64,000 bases of DNA from Ailanthus altissimus (lineage: Eukaryota; Streptophyta; Magnoliopsida; Sapindales; Simaroubaceae), in NCBI GenBank assembly GCA_946807835.1, contig OX327703.1, forward strand, positions 1,185,501 to 1,249,500, given 5' to 3'. The notes below the pieces were generated by a model. That model had not been told where the DNA came from, searched no databases, and saw only the letters and a program-made list of their open reading frames with translations. This document shows, in pieces, positions 34,901 through 45,179 of the stretch (position 1 is its first letter; each line of letters begins with the position of its first letter). A program made the position numbers and the translations under genes.

Positions 34901-37900
34901 TAACAACCATAACTAAATTATAAATAATTATAATTTAATAATAAATAACAACTATAACTAACCGAGCTAGTCTATCTATACACTACTCTAAAGTAGATTT
35001 ATAGGGTTATCTCTTTATAGCCTGTGCCTTAGGTTATGGCTCTAGTTGAGGCTATATTTGTTCTATAATAAGGTTAGGGTGAGTTTAAGGTCTAAGTTTA
35101 AAGAGGACTAACTCAACTACCTTATGTCTAATAAGCTCTTCGATTCTCTCTAAAACTACAGGAGATCCCAGTTCAGCCATAAGTTTCGTGCAAGATCAGC
35201 CACATGAATATATGATGAAAATCTATAAAATGAAACAAATCATTTAATGAACTCTAACATGTATGCATCATGTAATGGCCAATAGAATCTAAAATTATGT
35301 TCTATTACCAAACTGACAACACTTAACCTAAGCCTTCCTCAAAAGTAGAGGCGGATCCTATGATAACATGGGACTAACATACTTTATGCTCAATACATCT
35401 AATATAACAAGGCTACATGCCTTAACAAAAATTTACATATGAACATAAATTTACAGAACATAACAACTCATGCAATTATACATGTTGTGGGCCCATCTCA
35501 AAATGTAAATACTGTATCACATTGCTCGAATTCCTACAAGAACTTGTGAAAAATAGAAAAAAAAAATAAAAAAAAATGGTGAGCTTGTGACTCAGTAAAT
35601 GACATAATCTAAAAATATAATATATTTTGTATGTATTATAAAAAAATAGCTTCTTACTAATAATTTAATAATAAATAATATCATATTTTATTGTTTAATA
35701 ATAAATAATTTAATAATAAATAACAACCATAACTAAATTATAAATAATTATAATTTAATAATAAATAACAACTATAACTAACCGAGCTAGTCTATCTATA
35801 CACTACTCTAAAGTAGATTTATAGGGTTATCTCTTTATAGCCTGTGCCTTAGGTTATGGCTCTAGTTGAGGCTATATTTGTTCTATAATAAGGTTAGGGT
35901 GAGTTTAAGGTCTAAGTTTAAAGAGGACTAACTCAACTACCTTATGTCTAATAAGCTCTTCGATTCTCTCTAAAACTACAGGAGATCCCAGTTCAGCCAT
36001 AAGTTTCGTGCAAGATCAGCCACATGAATATATGATGAAAATCTATAAAATGAAACAAATCATTTAATGAACTCTAACATGTATGCATCATGTAATGGCC
36101 AATAGAATCTAAAATTATGTTCTATTACCAAACTGACAACACTTAACCTAAGCCTTCCTCAAAAGTAGAGGCGGATCCTATGATAACATGGGACTAACAT
36201 ACTTTATGCTCAATACATCTAATATAACAAGGCTACATGCCTTAACAAAAATTTACATATGAACATAAATTTACAGAACATAACAACTCATGCAATTATA
36301 CATGTTGTGGGCCCATCTCAAAATGTAAATACTGTATCACATTGCTCGAATTCCTACAAGAACTTGTGAAAAATAGAAAAAAAAAATGAAAAAAAATGGT
36401 GAGCTTGTGACTCAGTAAATGACATAATCTAAAAATATAATATATTTTGTATGTATTATAAAAAAATAGCTTCTTACTAATAATTTAATAATAAATAATA
36501 TCATATTTTATTGTTTAATAATAAATAATTTAATAATAAATAACAACCATAACTAAATTATAAATAATTATAATTTAATAATAAATAACAACTATAACTA
36601 ACCGAGCTAGTCTATCTATACACTACTCTAAAGTAGATTTATAGGGTTATCTCTTTATAGCCTGTGCCTTAGGTTATGGCTCTAGTTGAGGCTATATTTG
36701 TTCTATAATAAGGTTAGGGTGAGTTTAAGGTCTAAGTTTAAAGAGGACTAACTCAACTACCTTATGTCTAATAAGCTCTTCGATTCTCTCTAAAACTACA
36801 GGAGATCCCAGTTCAGCCATAAGTTTCGTGCAAGATCAGCCACATGAATATATGATGAAAATCTATAAAATGAAACAAATCATTTAATGAACTCTAACAT
36901 GTATGCATCATGTAATGGCCAATAGAATCTAAAATTATGTTCTATTACCAAACTGACAACACTTAACCTAAGCCTTCCTCAAAAGTAGAGGCGGATCCTA
37001 TGATAACATGGGACTAACATACTTTATGCTCAATACATCTAATATAACAAGGCTACATGCCTTAACAAAAATTTACATATGAACATAAATTTACAGAACA
37101 TAACAACTCATGCAATTATACATGTTGTGGGCCCATCTCAAAATGTAAATACTGTATCACATTGCTCGAATTCCTACAAGAACTTGTGAAAAATAGAAAA
37201 AAAAAATAAAAAAAAATGGTGAGCTTGTGACTCAGTAAATGACATAATCTAAAAATATAATATATTTTGTATGTATTATAAAAAAATAGCTTCTTACTAA
37301 TAATTTAATAATAAATAATATCATATTTTATTGTTTAATAATAAATAATTTAATAATAAATAACAACCATAACTAAATTATAAATAATTATAATTTAATA
37401 ATAAATAACAACTATAACTAACCGAGCTAGTCTATCTATACACTACTCTAAAGTAGATTTATAGGGTTATCTCTTTATAGCCTGTGCCTTAGGTTATGGC
37501 TCTAGTTGAGGCTATATTTGTTCTATAATAAGGTTAGGGTGAGTTTAAGGTCTAAGTTTAAAGAGGACTAACTCAACTACCTTATGTCTAATAAGCTCTT
37601 CGATTCTCTCTAAAACTACAGGAGATCCCAGTTCAGCCATAAGTTTCGTGCAAGATCAGCCACATGAATATATGATGAAAATCTATAAAATGAAACAAAT
37701 CATTTAATGAACTCTAACATGTATGCATCATGTAATGGCCAATAGAATCTAAAATTATGTTCTATTACCAAACTGACAACACTTAACCTAAGCCTTCCTC
37801 AAAAGTAGAGGCGGATCCTATGATAACATGGGACTAACATACTTTATGCTCAATACATCTAATATAACAAGGCTACATGTCTTAACAAAAATTTACATAT

Positions 37901-38145
37901 ATACATAAATTTACAAAACATAACAACTCATGCAATTATGCATGTTGTGAGCCCATCTTAAAATGTAAAGTTGTATCACATTGCTCGAATTCCTACAAGA
38001 ACTTGTGAAAAATAGAAAAAAAAATAGAAAAAAAATGGTGAGCTTGTGGCTCAGTAAGTGACATAATCTAAAAATATTATATATTTTGTATGTATTATAA
38101 GAAAATAGCTTCTTACTAATAATTTAATAATAAATAATATCATAT
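31668..38145. repeat. 820-bp tandem array, 7.9 copies, derived from gypsy 2
   Basis: The landmark ACCGAGCTAGTCTATC recurs at 31681, 32501, 33321, 34141, 34961, 35781, 36601 and 37421, exactly 820 bp apart. Each full unit holds about 260 bp of broken gag start, the untranslated leader with a primer-binding site (first at 32021-32031), about 370 bp of the U5-side LTR (first starting at 32034), and about 80 bp of AT-rich filler. Unit 1 differs from the rest in its gag half, and unit 8 in its LTR half, as expected for the ancestral flanks. The inner units appear almost identical by eye. The array swells the 5' LTR of gypsy 2 to 7.6 kb. Confidence 0.95.
32021..32031 (-). promoter_or_regulatory. 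Primer-binding site of gypsy 2 (degenerate; repeated in each array unit)
   Basis: The minus strand reads TTGGTAATAGA next to the LTR edge at 32034. It corresponds to TTGGTATCAAAGC in gypsy 1, the initiator Met-tRNA-type primer site. Copies recur every 820 bp through the array. Confidence 0.6.
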
Positions 38146-39029
38146 GTAATGTACATATCTAAATCTATAATATAAAATAATCATAAAATGGTATACTAAG
38201 AAATAAATAAACTTGTACTAGAAACATAAACTGTTATAAAATCTGTGCTAAAGTTAAAAATCATAACATAATACTAGTAATCTAATCATGTGGAAGTGAA
38301 AGTTATCATGAAATCTACAATAAAATTGAATAAACACAACATAATATGAGAATAATTTTATACTGTAAATATAATAAAAACTACACCAAACTTATACCTA
38401 GGGAAAAGTTGGTCTAACCTGGTAGAATAACTCATGCACAGGCAGAGTGAGGGAATCTTAATTGGTCTAACCTAGCAAAATATTGCATCACTTAAGCAGA
38501 GCAAGTTGAACTAGTCTAACGCATGCGCAGAACAAATTACACTAAAGGGAGGATATGTATTTGGCGTTTCAAAAACTACTACTATAACATATTGTGGAAG
38601 CGTGACTATTTTGAATTAAATGTTTCTCTATTTAAAGTAATAATAGATAAGCTATAATAAATTCCAAAAGCTCTAAAAATAAATCATGGATAATAGAAAT
38701 TTGATAATGTGTAATTAAATCATAACTATTGTACTGAAAATATATATACAAATAAATATATATGTATTTATATATACATATATATACATATATAGGATTA
38801 GCACACTTTATGAGTGGATATATATATATATATATAGAAAAAGAGATAATTGATTTACTAGACTATGTAGCTCACCATATGGTAAGCAACACTACCACAT
38901 GTCATTGTCTAGTAAATTCACAAATTTTTATTACTTTTGTACAGTTTACACTGTGCTACAGAATACTGCCGCGTGTTCAGGAGCTCACTATGTGGTGAGT
39001 TATATAGCCCACTAGATTAATTCACTCTT

Positions 39030-39078
<49 letters not shown>

Positions 39079-39623
39079 ACTATATGTATCTACTCATAAA
39101 GTGCATTAATCTTGAATTGGATCGAGAATCTATAGCCTACAAGCTATTGGTTCTCCTTCTATATCATAGGGTGTAAAAATATATTTTTGATATCGATATA
39201 TATCGTAAAAACTTATACATTAATATTCTAATTTTATGAAACTATTACTCATTAAGTTATTGGATATAAATTTGACTACCCAAACTCGTTTCTTGTATTT
39301 CTCTTTTTATTTTTCCTTTCTCAATCTCCCTTTCTCTTTCTTTCTTTTATTTCTTTTTCCTCTCTGATCTCTTTTTCTTCTTTTCTTCCTTCCTTTTCCT
39401 TTTTCTTATTCCCCTACTCTCTCTTGATTGACAATTGCGAAATGAAGCAAATGGGTTCTTTAAATACTAAAAGTGGTTGCCCTTTCAACCAATCACAAAA
39501 GATACCGCTTGTAATATATTCATTTTTTATCATTATTATTTTTCAATAATTAGTCACCAAATGAACAAATGAAAAGACATGTGGACTTGGTACCTTAAAA
39601 TCCAAAGTGGAATGTGTACTACA
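32034..39623 (-). repeat. 5' LTR of gypsy 2, inflated by the tandem array and a foldback insertion
   Basis: The U5 edge TGACAACACTCAACCCGAGCC corresponds to TAACAGGACCCGACC in gypsy 1. The ancestral LTR sequence resumes after the array at about 38146 and continues through a GGTCTAACCTGG-type repeat region (38410-38540), a foldback insertion (38793-39112) and a pyrimidine-rich tract (39300-39425). It ends GTGTACTACA at 39623. Confidence 0.8.
38793..39112. mobile_element. Foldback/MITE-like insertion with long inverted arms
   Basis: The inner inverted repeats are about 38840-38886 (AGACTATGTAGCTCACCATA) and about 38981-39030 (its imperfect complement GAGCTCACTATGTGGTGAGT). Outside them, TA runs and a further inverted pair flank the core: GGATTAGCACACTTTATGAG at 38795 and CTACTCATAAAGTGCATTAA at 39092. 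The outer right arm is native LTR sequence, so the outer left arm is an inverted copy of it. A (CT)n and (TA)n microsatellite at 39026-39076 is part of the right arm. Confidence 0.6.
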
Positions 39624-39719
39624 TAGATAATATAGATACACTTATCAAACTAATCTTTATTTAATGTTGAACTTTAAATCTTTAAGGCTACTGTCTGAAG
39701 TATGACCTGAATTATAACA

Positions 39720-41670
39720 TTCTCTTATAATTCGCTTAAGTTGGAGAGTGAAGTATGAACATTCAATTGGTGTTTGAAGCAATAAAACTCATTTCCATTA
39801 AGGAGATTGGTGAAAATATCTATTATCTGCTCTATTGGAGACTGATGTTGAATTATAATTTCATTGCTTGACATTTTTTCTCTAATGAAATGTATATCAG
39901 TTTCCACATGTTTGGTTCATCTATGGTGAATTAAATTTGCTACCAAAGTTGCTGTACTTGAATTGTCACAAAGTACAAGTGATAATGTATATAAATGTAC
40001 CTGCATTCCTATCAGTAAAGACTTTAACTAGTTGATTTCTGTTGTTATGTGTGTGCTCTATACTTTGACTCACAATTGAATCTTGCTACCACTGTTTGTT
40101 TCTTGGAAGACTAAGACACCAAATTATTTTAATAAAAAATGCAGTACCCTCCTACTAATCTTTTATCTATTATCACAACCCCAATAAGCATCATTGAATG
40201 CTATCAATGCTACCTTACCAGAATTTTGGATCTAAGAAAACATCTCTTACATCTTTATTAAGTTTTATTCCAATGATCATGGGAGTTGCGCAATTATTAG
40301 CTTGACTCAGATTTGTCTTATGGACTAAATCACTAATATATTTAGATTATGATAGCTTTATGCCACGATTGTTTCTAGTAACCTCAACTCCAATAAGGTA
40401 ATGTAGATGCCATAAGCCTTTCAATGTGAAGTTCTTGTTCAAATCACATATAACCTAATACACTATTGTTAAGTCATTAACCATAACAAGAATATTATCA
40501 ACATATAGTAAAACATAAGTGATATGAGTTATTTTGCTTTGAATGAAAAAGTAGGGTCAAATTTAGCATTAATGAAGTCCCAACTGATTAGAGCCCCTTT
40601 AAGTTTCTTAAACCAGGCTCTAGAAGGTTGCTTCAATCCATAAAGACTTTTTTAAGTTTGCAAACATATAAAGGCTTGTTGAGATCCACAAACCTCTCTA
40701 GGTGGTGTATGAAAACATCTTTTTGGAAATCACCAAGTAGAAATGCATTATTTACCTCTATTTATCTCACTTCCCACCTTTTTATTACTACTAAACTCAA
40801 GATGACTCTAATTGCTAGTGTTTTAACCATTGGACTATAAGTTTCAAAGTAATCAATGCTTGCAATTTAATGAAATTCTTTAGTAACCAACTGGGCCATA
40901 AACTTCTCAATAATACCATCATGTTGATATTTAACTTTATAAACCCCACTTATTACCAATAAGTTTATGTTGGTTAGAAAAAGAAACCAAATCACATGTG
41001 TGATTAAGTATGAGAGCTTTGTACTCTGCCTGTATATCTCATGACCATTTGTCATCTGAAAATGCTTCCTTAACAAAAGAAGGAATGTTAGATGTGACAA
41101 CGTGTTCTAGTGACGTATCAGTAAGAAAGGTTTTGGGTTTGAAAATACTTTCTTGTCCCTGGTTATCATTGGATGTGTGGGTTTTAAGCTGATTTTAAGT
41201 TGTAAAAGTGAAAAAGGATTTGATTTTGCTGATGTGTTTGGTATAACTGATGTGTTTGAGGAGTGATCTAACTCATATGAGGACAATATATTTAGTGAGA
41301 AAATCAAGTCATGTTGATAATGCTAAGTTGGTGAGTGTTGTGAGTCAAGAAGATTAGAGTCAGTAAATGATGTCCTTGGAGAAACCGTTGCTACTAAATT
41401 GAGCATAAAGTCATTTGACATAGAATTCCCTTCTCTTAGGTGCAATAATTGAGTAAATAGATATTGATATGAATATGTGGTATGAATTTGGTTAAGGACC
41501 TATTTCCAAAATTTAAAATTAGAATAGAATGGAAATTGTAACTTAATTTTATTATATGTTTAGAGAAATGAGTAACAAGTGCAGCCAAACACCTTTAAGA
41601 AGATGTAATCGGGCTTAACATTAAACAATGTCTAAAATAGTGAAGAGTGACTTAAAACTGATGTTGGTAG
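39720..41670 (-). pseudogene. Copia C reverse transcriptase and RNase H region, degenerate
   Basis: The end of the RNase H region (39725-39907) reads TDIHFIREKM and VHTSLSNLSEL, typical of the copia C-terminus before the polypurine tract. Further right (40400-41100) the reading gives LYVCKLKKSLYGLKQPSRAWF, a reverse transcriptase core, and at 40867-41100 GVYKVKYQHDGIIEKFMAQLVTKEFH in 77 codons (quoted in part). The catalytic YVDD box is not readable. Stops occur in every frame. Confidence 0.75.
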
Positions 41671-42958
41671 TCAATTTATGATATATGTAGCTATTTCAAC
41701 AACTTCCCACCAAAACCTTGTTGGCATACTAGTTTGTAAAAGTAGTGTAAGTGCAATTTCTAGAAAATTTCTATGTTTTCTTTCAATTTTTCTATTTTGA
41801 TAATGTATATGAGGACAAGGATGCTTGAATATGATGCATTGTTCCTCAACATACTTAAGAAGTGGTCTAAATTCTCTACCGCAATTAAACTGGACACTCT
41901 TAATAGGTTTGTCAAATTGTTTTTTAACTAATCTTTTGAATTTTGAAAATGATATTATTATCAATACCTTTGAGGTATGATTTAATTATAACAATACTCA
42001 CAAGTTTAAAAAATTAACGTTAATACCCAATGTTTTTGTCAAAAGAGGCACGGATGCCCAAACGTTATGAATATTATATTAAGTTAAATAGATTCCATAT
42101 CAAAATGTAAAATGACTAAAGTACCCCTTACACGTTAAATGAAACTGACATTTGCATAGATTTCAAAATTTTGACTTAAAAAAATAATTAAAAATAAATA
42201 ATAATAAAAACCCTTTAAAAAATAAAACAAAAATTTTTAAATATGTTAAAATATAATAAAATTTTAAAATATAAATTTAAAATAATAATTATTATTAACA
42301 ATAAATAACTTTTAAAAATAATAATAAATAAAATTTTGAAAAAAGCAGCGGCCATTTTAGCTGCTACTTATAGCAGCCCCGATAATTTGTATTTTTTATT
42401 TTATTATTTTATTATTATTATTAAAATAATTTGAATGCATAAACTGTGAAAAGACTTAATTACCCTTAGATCTATTAACTTTGAAGGCAAATCACTGACG
42501 ATTAGATATTTTTGCCTATTTTGCCAAGAAACTGGACACTAATGTCAATATTTCAAAGTTATAGATATTGTTGTAATTAAGTCATACCTCAAGGGTATGG
42601 ATCATAATATCCCTTTTAAAAATATTAGTGTGTTTCAACAGGATATACCTAAGTGTATCTAGTAAAATCATTCAAAAAGCTTTTGTAATATTGATATCCT
42701 TTGTTGATTTTATATTTTCAGGTCCTTAGAGATCTGTTTGAATCGATTCTAAGGGTTTATTTCTCCTTGATGATGAGACATTATAATACAACTTATGTGC
42801 TTTTCTAGACTAATAGAGTGAGTAAAAACTAAGATTTGAAATTGAAAAAGAATCTAACTTGATTTTATTAAGCTTGTGAATGCTTTTGTAATTCTTTATA
42901 ACTCGTTTTAATACATTATTGTTGGGATGACTTTACTTTATATGAAACAAGTTGTACT
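41671..42958 (-). pseudogene. Copia C integrase, split by a TIR element and by copia B
   Basis: The frame 41671-41964 (97 codons) holds the integrase core end: SVQFNCGREFRPLLKYVEEQ (second catalytic region, Asp replaced by Asn in QFNCG) and NRKIERKHRNFLEIALTLLL, with the Glu kept. The earlier core resumes after the TIR element at 42598-42760, with LNDFTRYT and ESIQTDL readable, and the zinc-binding and GAG-pre-integrase part with SHPNNNVLK lies at about 42880-42950. Copia B then interrupts it. Confidence 0.75.
41967..42595. mobile_element. Non-autonomous TIR element (629 bp) with TA target duplication
   Basis: The ends CCTTTGAGGTATGA and TCATACCTCAAGGG are inverted repeats that continue imperfectly for about 100 bp (for example TTAATTATAACAATA against TATTGTTGTAATTAA). 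TA lies directly outside both ends (41965-41966 and 42596-42597). It has no coding capacity. It interrupts the copia C integrase. TA duplication suggests Tc1/mariner, but such long inverted repeats also occur in Mutator-like elements, where a 9-bp duplication would be expected and is not seen. Confidence 0.7.
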
Positions 42959-43408
42959 AGTTCGGTATTTCATTAAAGTGGGCATATATATATATATATT
43001 TATCAATTAATTTTATATTATTGACTATTTATTTCGTTGTCCATTAAAAGTGATCAAATAAAATTTATTTATTATTTGGCTTTTAAAGCAACGCAATGGC
43101 ATAGGCTTTAAAGTATAAAGACTCAGTTATTTTATTTTATTTTTATGATGGCCCAAAATAAAATAAAATACTATAAATAATAGTTTGAGGTCCCTAGTCT
43201 AAACCCTAAGTAATATTCATTCACATCCCATCAGTGAGTGACGACAGTTCTTCTCTCATAAAGAAAAGGTTTAGTCGTGGAAGGCATCAACCCCATTTTT
43301 TCTATGTCTTTATGGATTCAGGTACACTTCTTATAAATTTTTCTTAATGATTTAATATGAGTTCCTGACTTTGGAGATTCTTTCACCAATTAAATTTTGT
43401 ATCCAACA
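42959..43408 (+). repeat. 5' LTR of copia B
   Basis: This aligns with 58845-59290 throughout (shared words: GGTATTTCATTAAAGTGGG, CATTCACATCCCAT, GAGTTCCTGACTTTGG). The first base is A where the other LTR has T of TGTTGGG. It ends ATCCAACA, followed two bases later by the primer-binding site. Confidence 0.88.
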
Positions 43409-43410
43409 AG

Positions 43411-43422
43411 TGGTATTAGAGC
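43411..43422 (+). promoter_or_regulatory. Primer-binding site of copia B
   Basis: TGGTATTAGAGC matches the initiator Met-tRNA-type primer site with one change, two bases after the 5' LTR. Confidence 0.85.
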
Positions 43423-44800
43423 TACCTCAAATTGAATCATTGAGATATAAAGTTTCAAAACTATTTTTTTATTATTATCACGATTTATATTCATTGTAAT
43501 AATGGGATTTAGAATTGATTCATGCTTCCACAGATTAAATCTGTAATAATAAAAGGTGCGTTTGAACAAAATTAAATTGAATTGATTTTATATGTTATCA
43601 TAATAGGCAAAATTGAATACATATATTGTTTGTTATGCACTATTCGTTAATCCACGTGATATATTGAATTGTGCATTAATGGTAACAATCCATTGAATTG
43701 TGCATTCAATTCAGTGCATTATTTATTGAATGGATTCAGGCAATCAATGGATTATTGCCATACATGAATGCAATTTTTATTTTCATTAATTACGGATTGA
43801 TTGCATGATATACAATAATCATTATTAATGTTAATATTATTTTTCAGTACGCATTCAACAAATTGAATGCATGTAGAATTAAATTCTTGATTTTTTTTTA
43901 ATAAATTGAATGCGTAAATAATTGTTTTTTAAAAAAAGAAAAGGAAGGAAAGGGATGAAGTTAAATTTTATTTAAAATCAAATTAATAATACTAAATTTG
44001 ATGGAATTTATACTAATTGTGGTGCACATCAAGTAATTAGTGTCCACAAATTTTAAGAGTTTATCAAATCAATTTTACAATGCTCATAAAGACTTTACTA
44101 GGCCTATATTTTTATACCTAACATATTAGCCAAATAAAGGGAATTAGGATTGACCTAAGCCTATTTTAGATTTAAGTTATTGAATAAAGTTTAGGGTTTG
44201 CATAATTTGAAAAAGTTATGCTTGACTTGACCCAACCAGTTAAATCTTGACCCACTATGGTCCCGTCCTAACTTTGACATAATATGACTTTGACCGTTGA
44301 CTTTGATTTTAATAATTTTATATTTTCTTCTTTTTTTATTGCAAACTAATATCCAATATTTTAAAATAAATTAAATTAAAATAAAATGCCACCAAAGTGA
44401 CCTCTTTATGTATATTTATTTATTTTGAAATATATGGTATTATTAAAGAAACTAAATAATTGTGTTTAAATCTATACGAAAAATAATCGGCCCAAAGGAA
44501 GATTATTTTTTGACCAGATAACAGACACTTGTGGTAGTAAATATATGATAAACTTTGGCATTTTTAATGCGTATAACATGTCGGTTGAAAGAAAGGCATA
44601 TTATTGGCAAGATTTATTATCAATATTTTTTACCAATGTTTTAGAGTATCATTTATAAATTATTATTTCTGTCCAAATACTAAATAGCAATGTTGTGCTT
44701 GTTATTTTATAATAGCCCAATTTATTAAATCTTATGCCATGTGTGTATATGTATCATGATTAAATAAGATGGTTATTAATTGTGAGTTGTTTTTTTATTC
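43423..44800 (+). other. Untranslated leader region of copia B
   Basis: About 1.4 kb of AT-rich sequence between the primer-binding site and the first gag-like reading. No conserved domain was seen. Such long leaders are unusual for copia elements, so part of it may be older inserted DNA; no clear edges were found. Confidence 0.4.
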
Positions 44801-45179
44801 TATACAGTAAATGCTTCTTTTATATCTGCCAACTTGAACAATATTCTAGTGCTTAACGGCACTAACTTTAGAAAATTGAAGGAGCATATTACCATTGTGC
44901 TTGGGTGTATGGATCTAGACTATGCAATCTGGATGGAAGAACCTCTCGCCCCTACTAATAGCCGTGCGACTGAATAAAGGAAACTTTATGAAAAATGGAA
45001 GTGTTCTAACCACATGAGTATGATGATCATGAAGTACTCTATTCCAAATACAATCAGGGGTGCAGTTGCCGAGGAAGAAAATGCTAAAAAGTTCTTAAGC
45101 CAAATTGCAAACTGATTCGCTGGTAATGAAAAGGTTAAAATAAGCACCATTTTGTCTAAGCTTGTTTCAATGCGGTATA
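44801..45179 (+). pseudogene. Copia B gag, N-terminal part
   Basis: Reads as copia gag (LNGTNFRKLKEHITIVLGCM, then RKLYEKW, MKYSIPNTIRGAV, EEENAKKFLSQIAN) with two stops. It is cut at 45179 by gypsy 1, whose target duplication GTATA occupies 45175-45179, and resumes at 54683. Confidence 0.8.

Larger units (their letters stand above)
23440..39623 (-). mobile_element. Ty3/gypsy LTR retrotransposon 2 (chromovirus-like), decayed and rearranged
   Basis: The element runs right to left. Its domains (gag, protease, reverse transcriptase, RNase H, integrase) are collinear with gypsy element 1 at 45-55 kb but full of stops. The 5' LTR spans 32034-39623 because a tandem array has inflated it. It ends GTGTACTACA, matching the GTGTATTACA edge of element 1. 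The left LTR is recognisable only for 23440-24505. The element also holds a truncated foreign LTR (24506-25767), a solo LTR in gag (29592-31084) and a foldback element (38793-39112). Target duplications were not identified. Confidence 0.8.

Noticed and set aside
31668..38145. CRISPR-like or rDNA-type array
   Set aside because: The units are 820 bp, contiguous, and clearly derived from gag and LTR sequence; there are no spacers and no ribosomal sequence.
38762..38998. Plus-strand open frame of 78 codons in the gypsy 2 LTR
   Set aside because: It runs through the TA microsatellite and the foldback element and has no coding signature.
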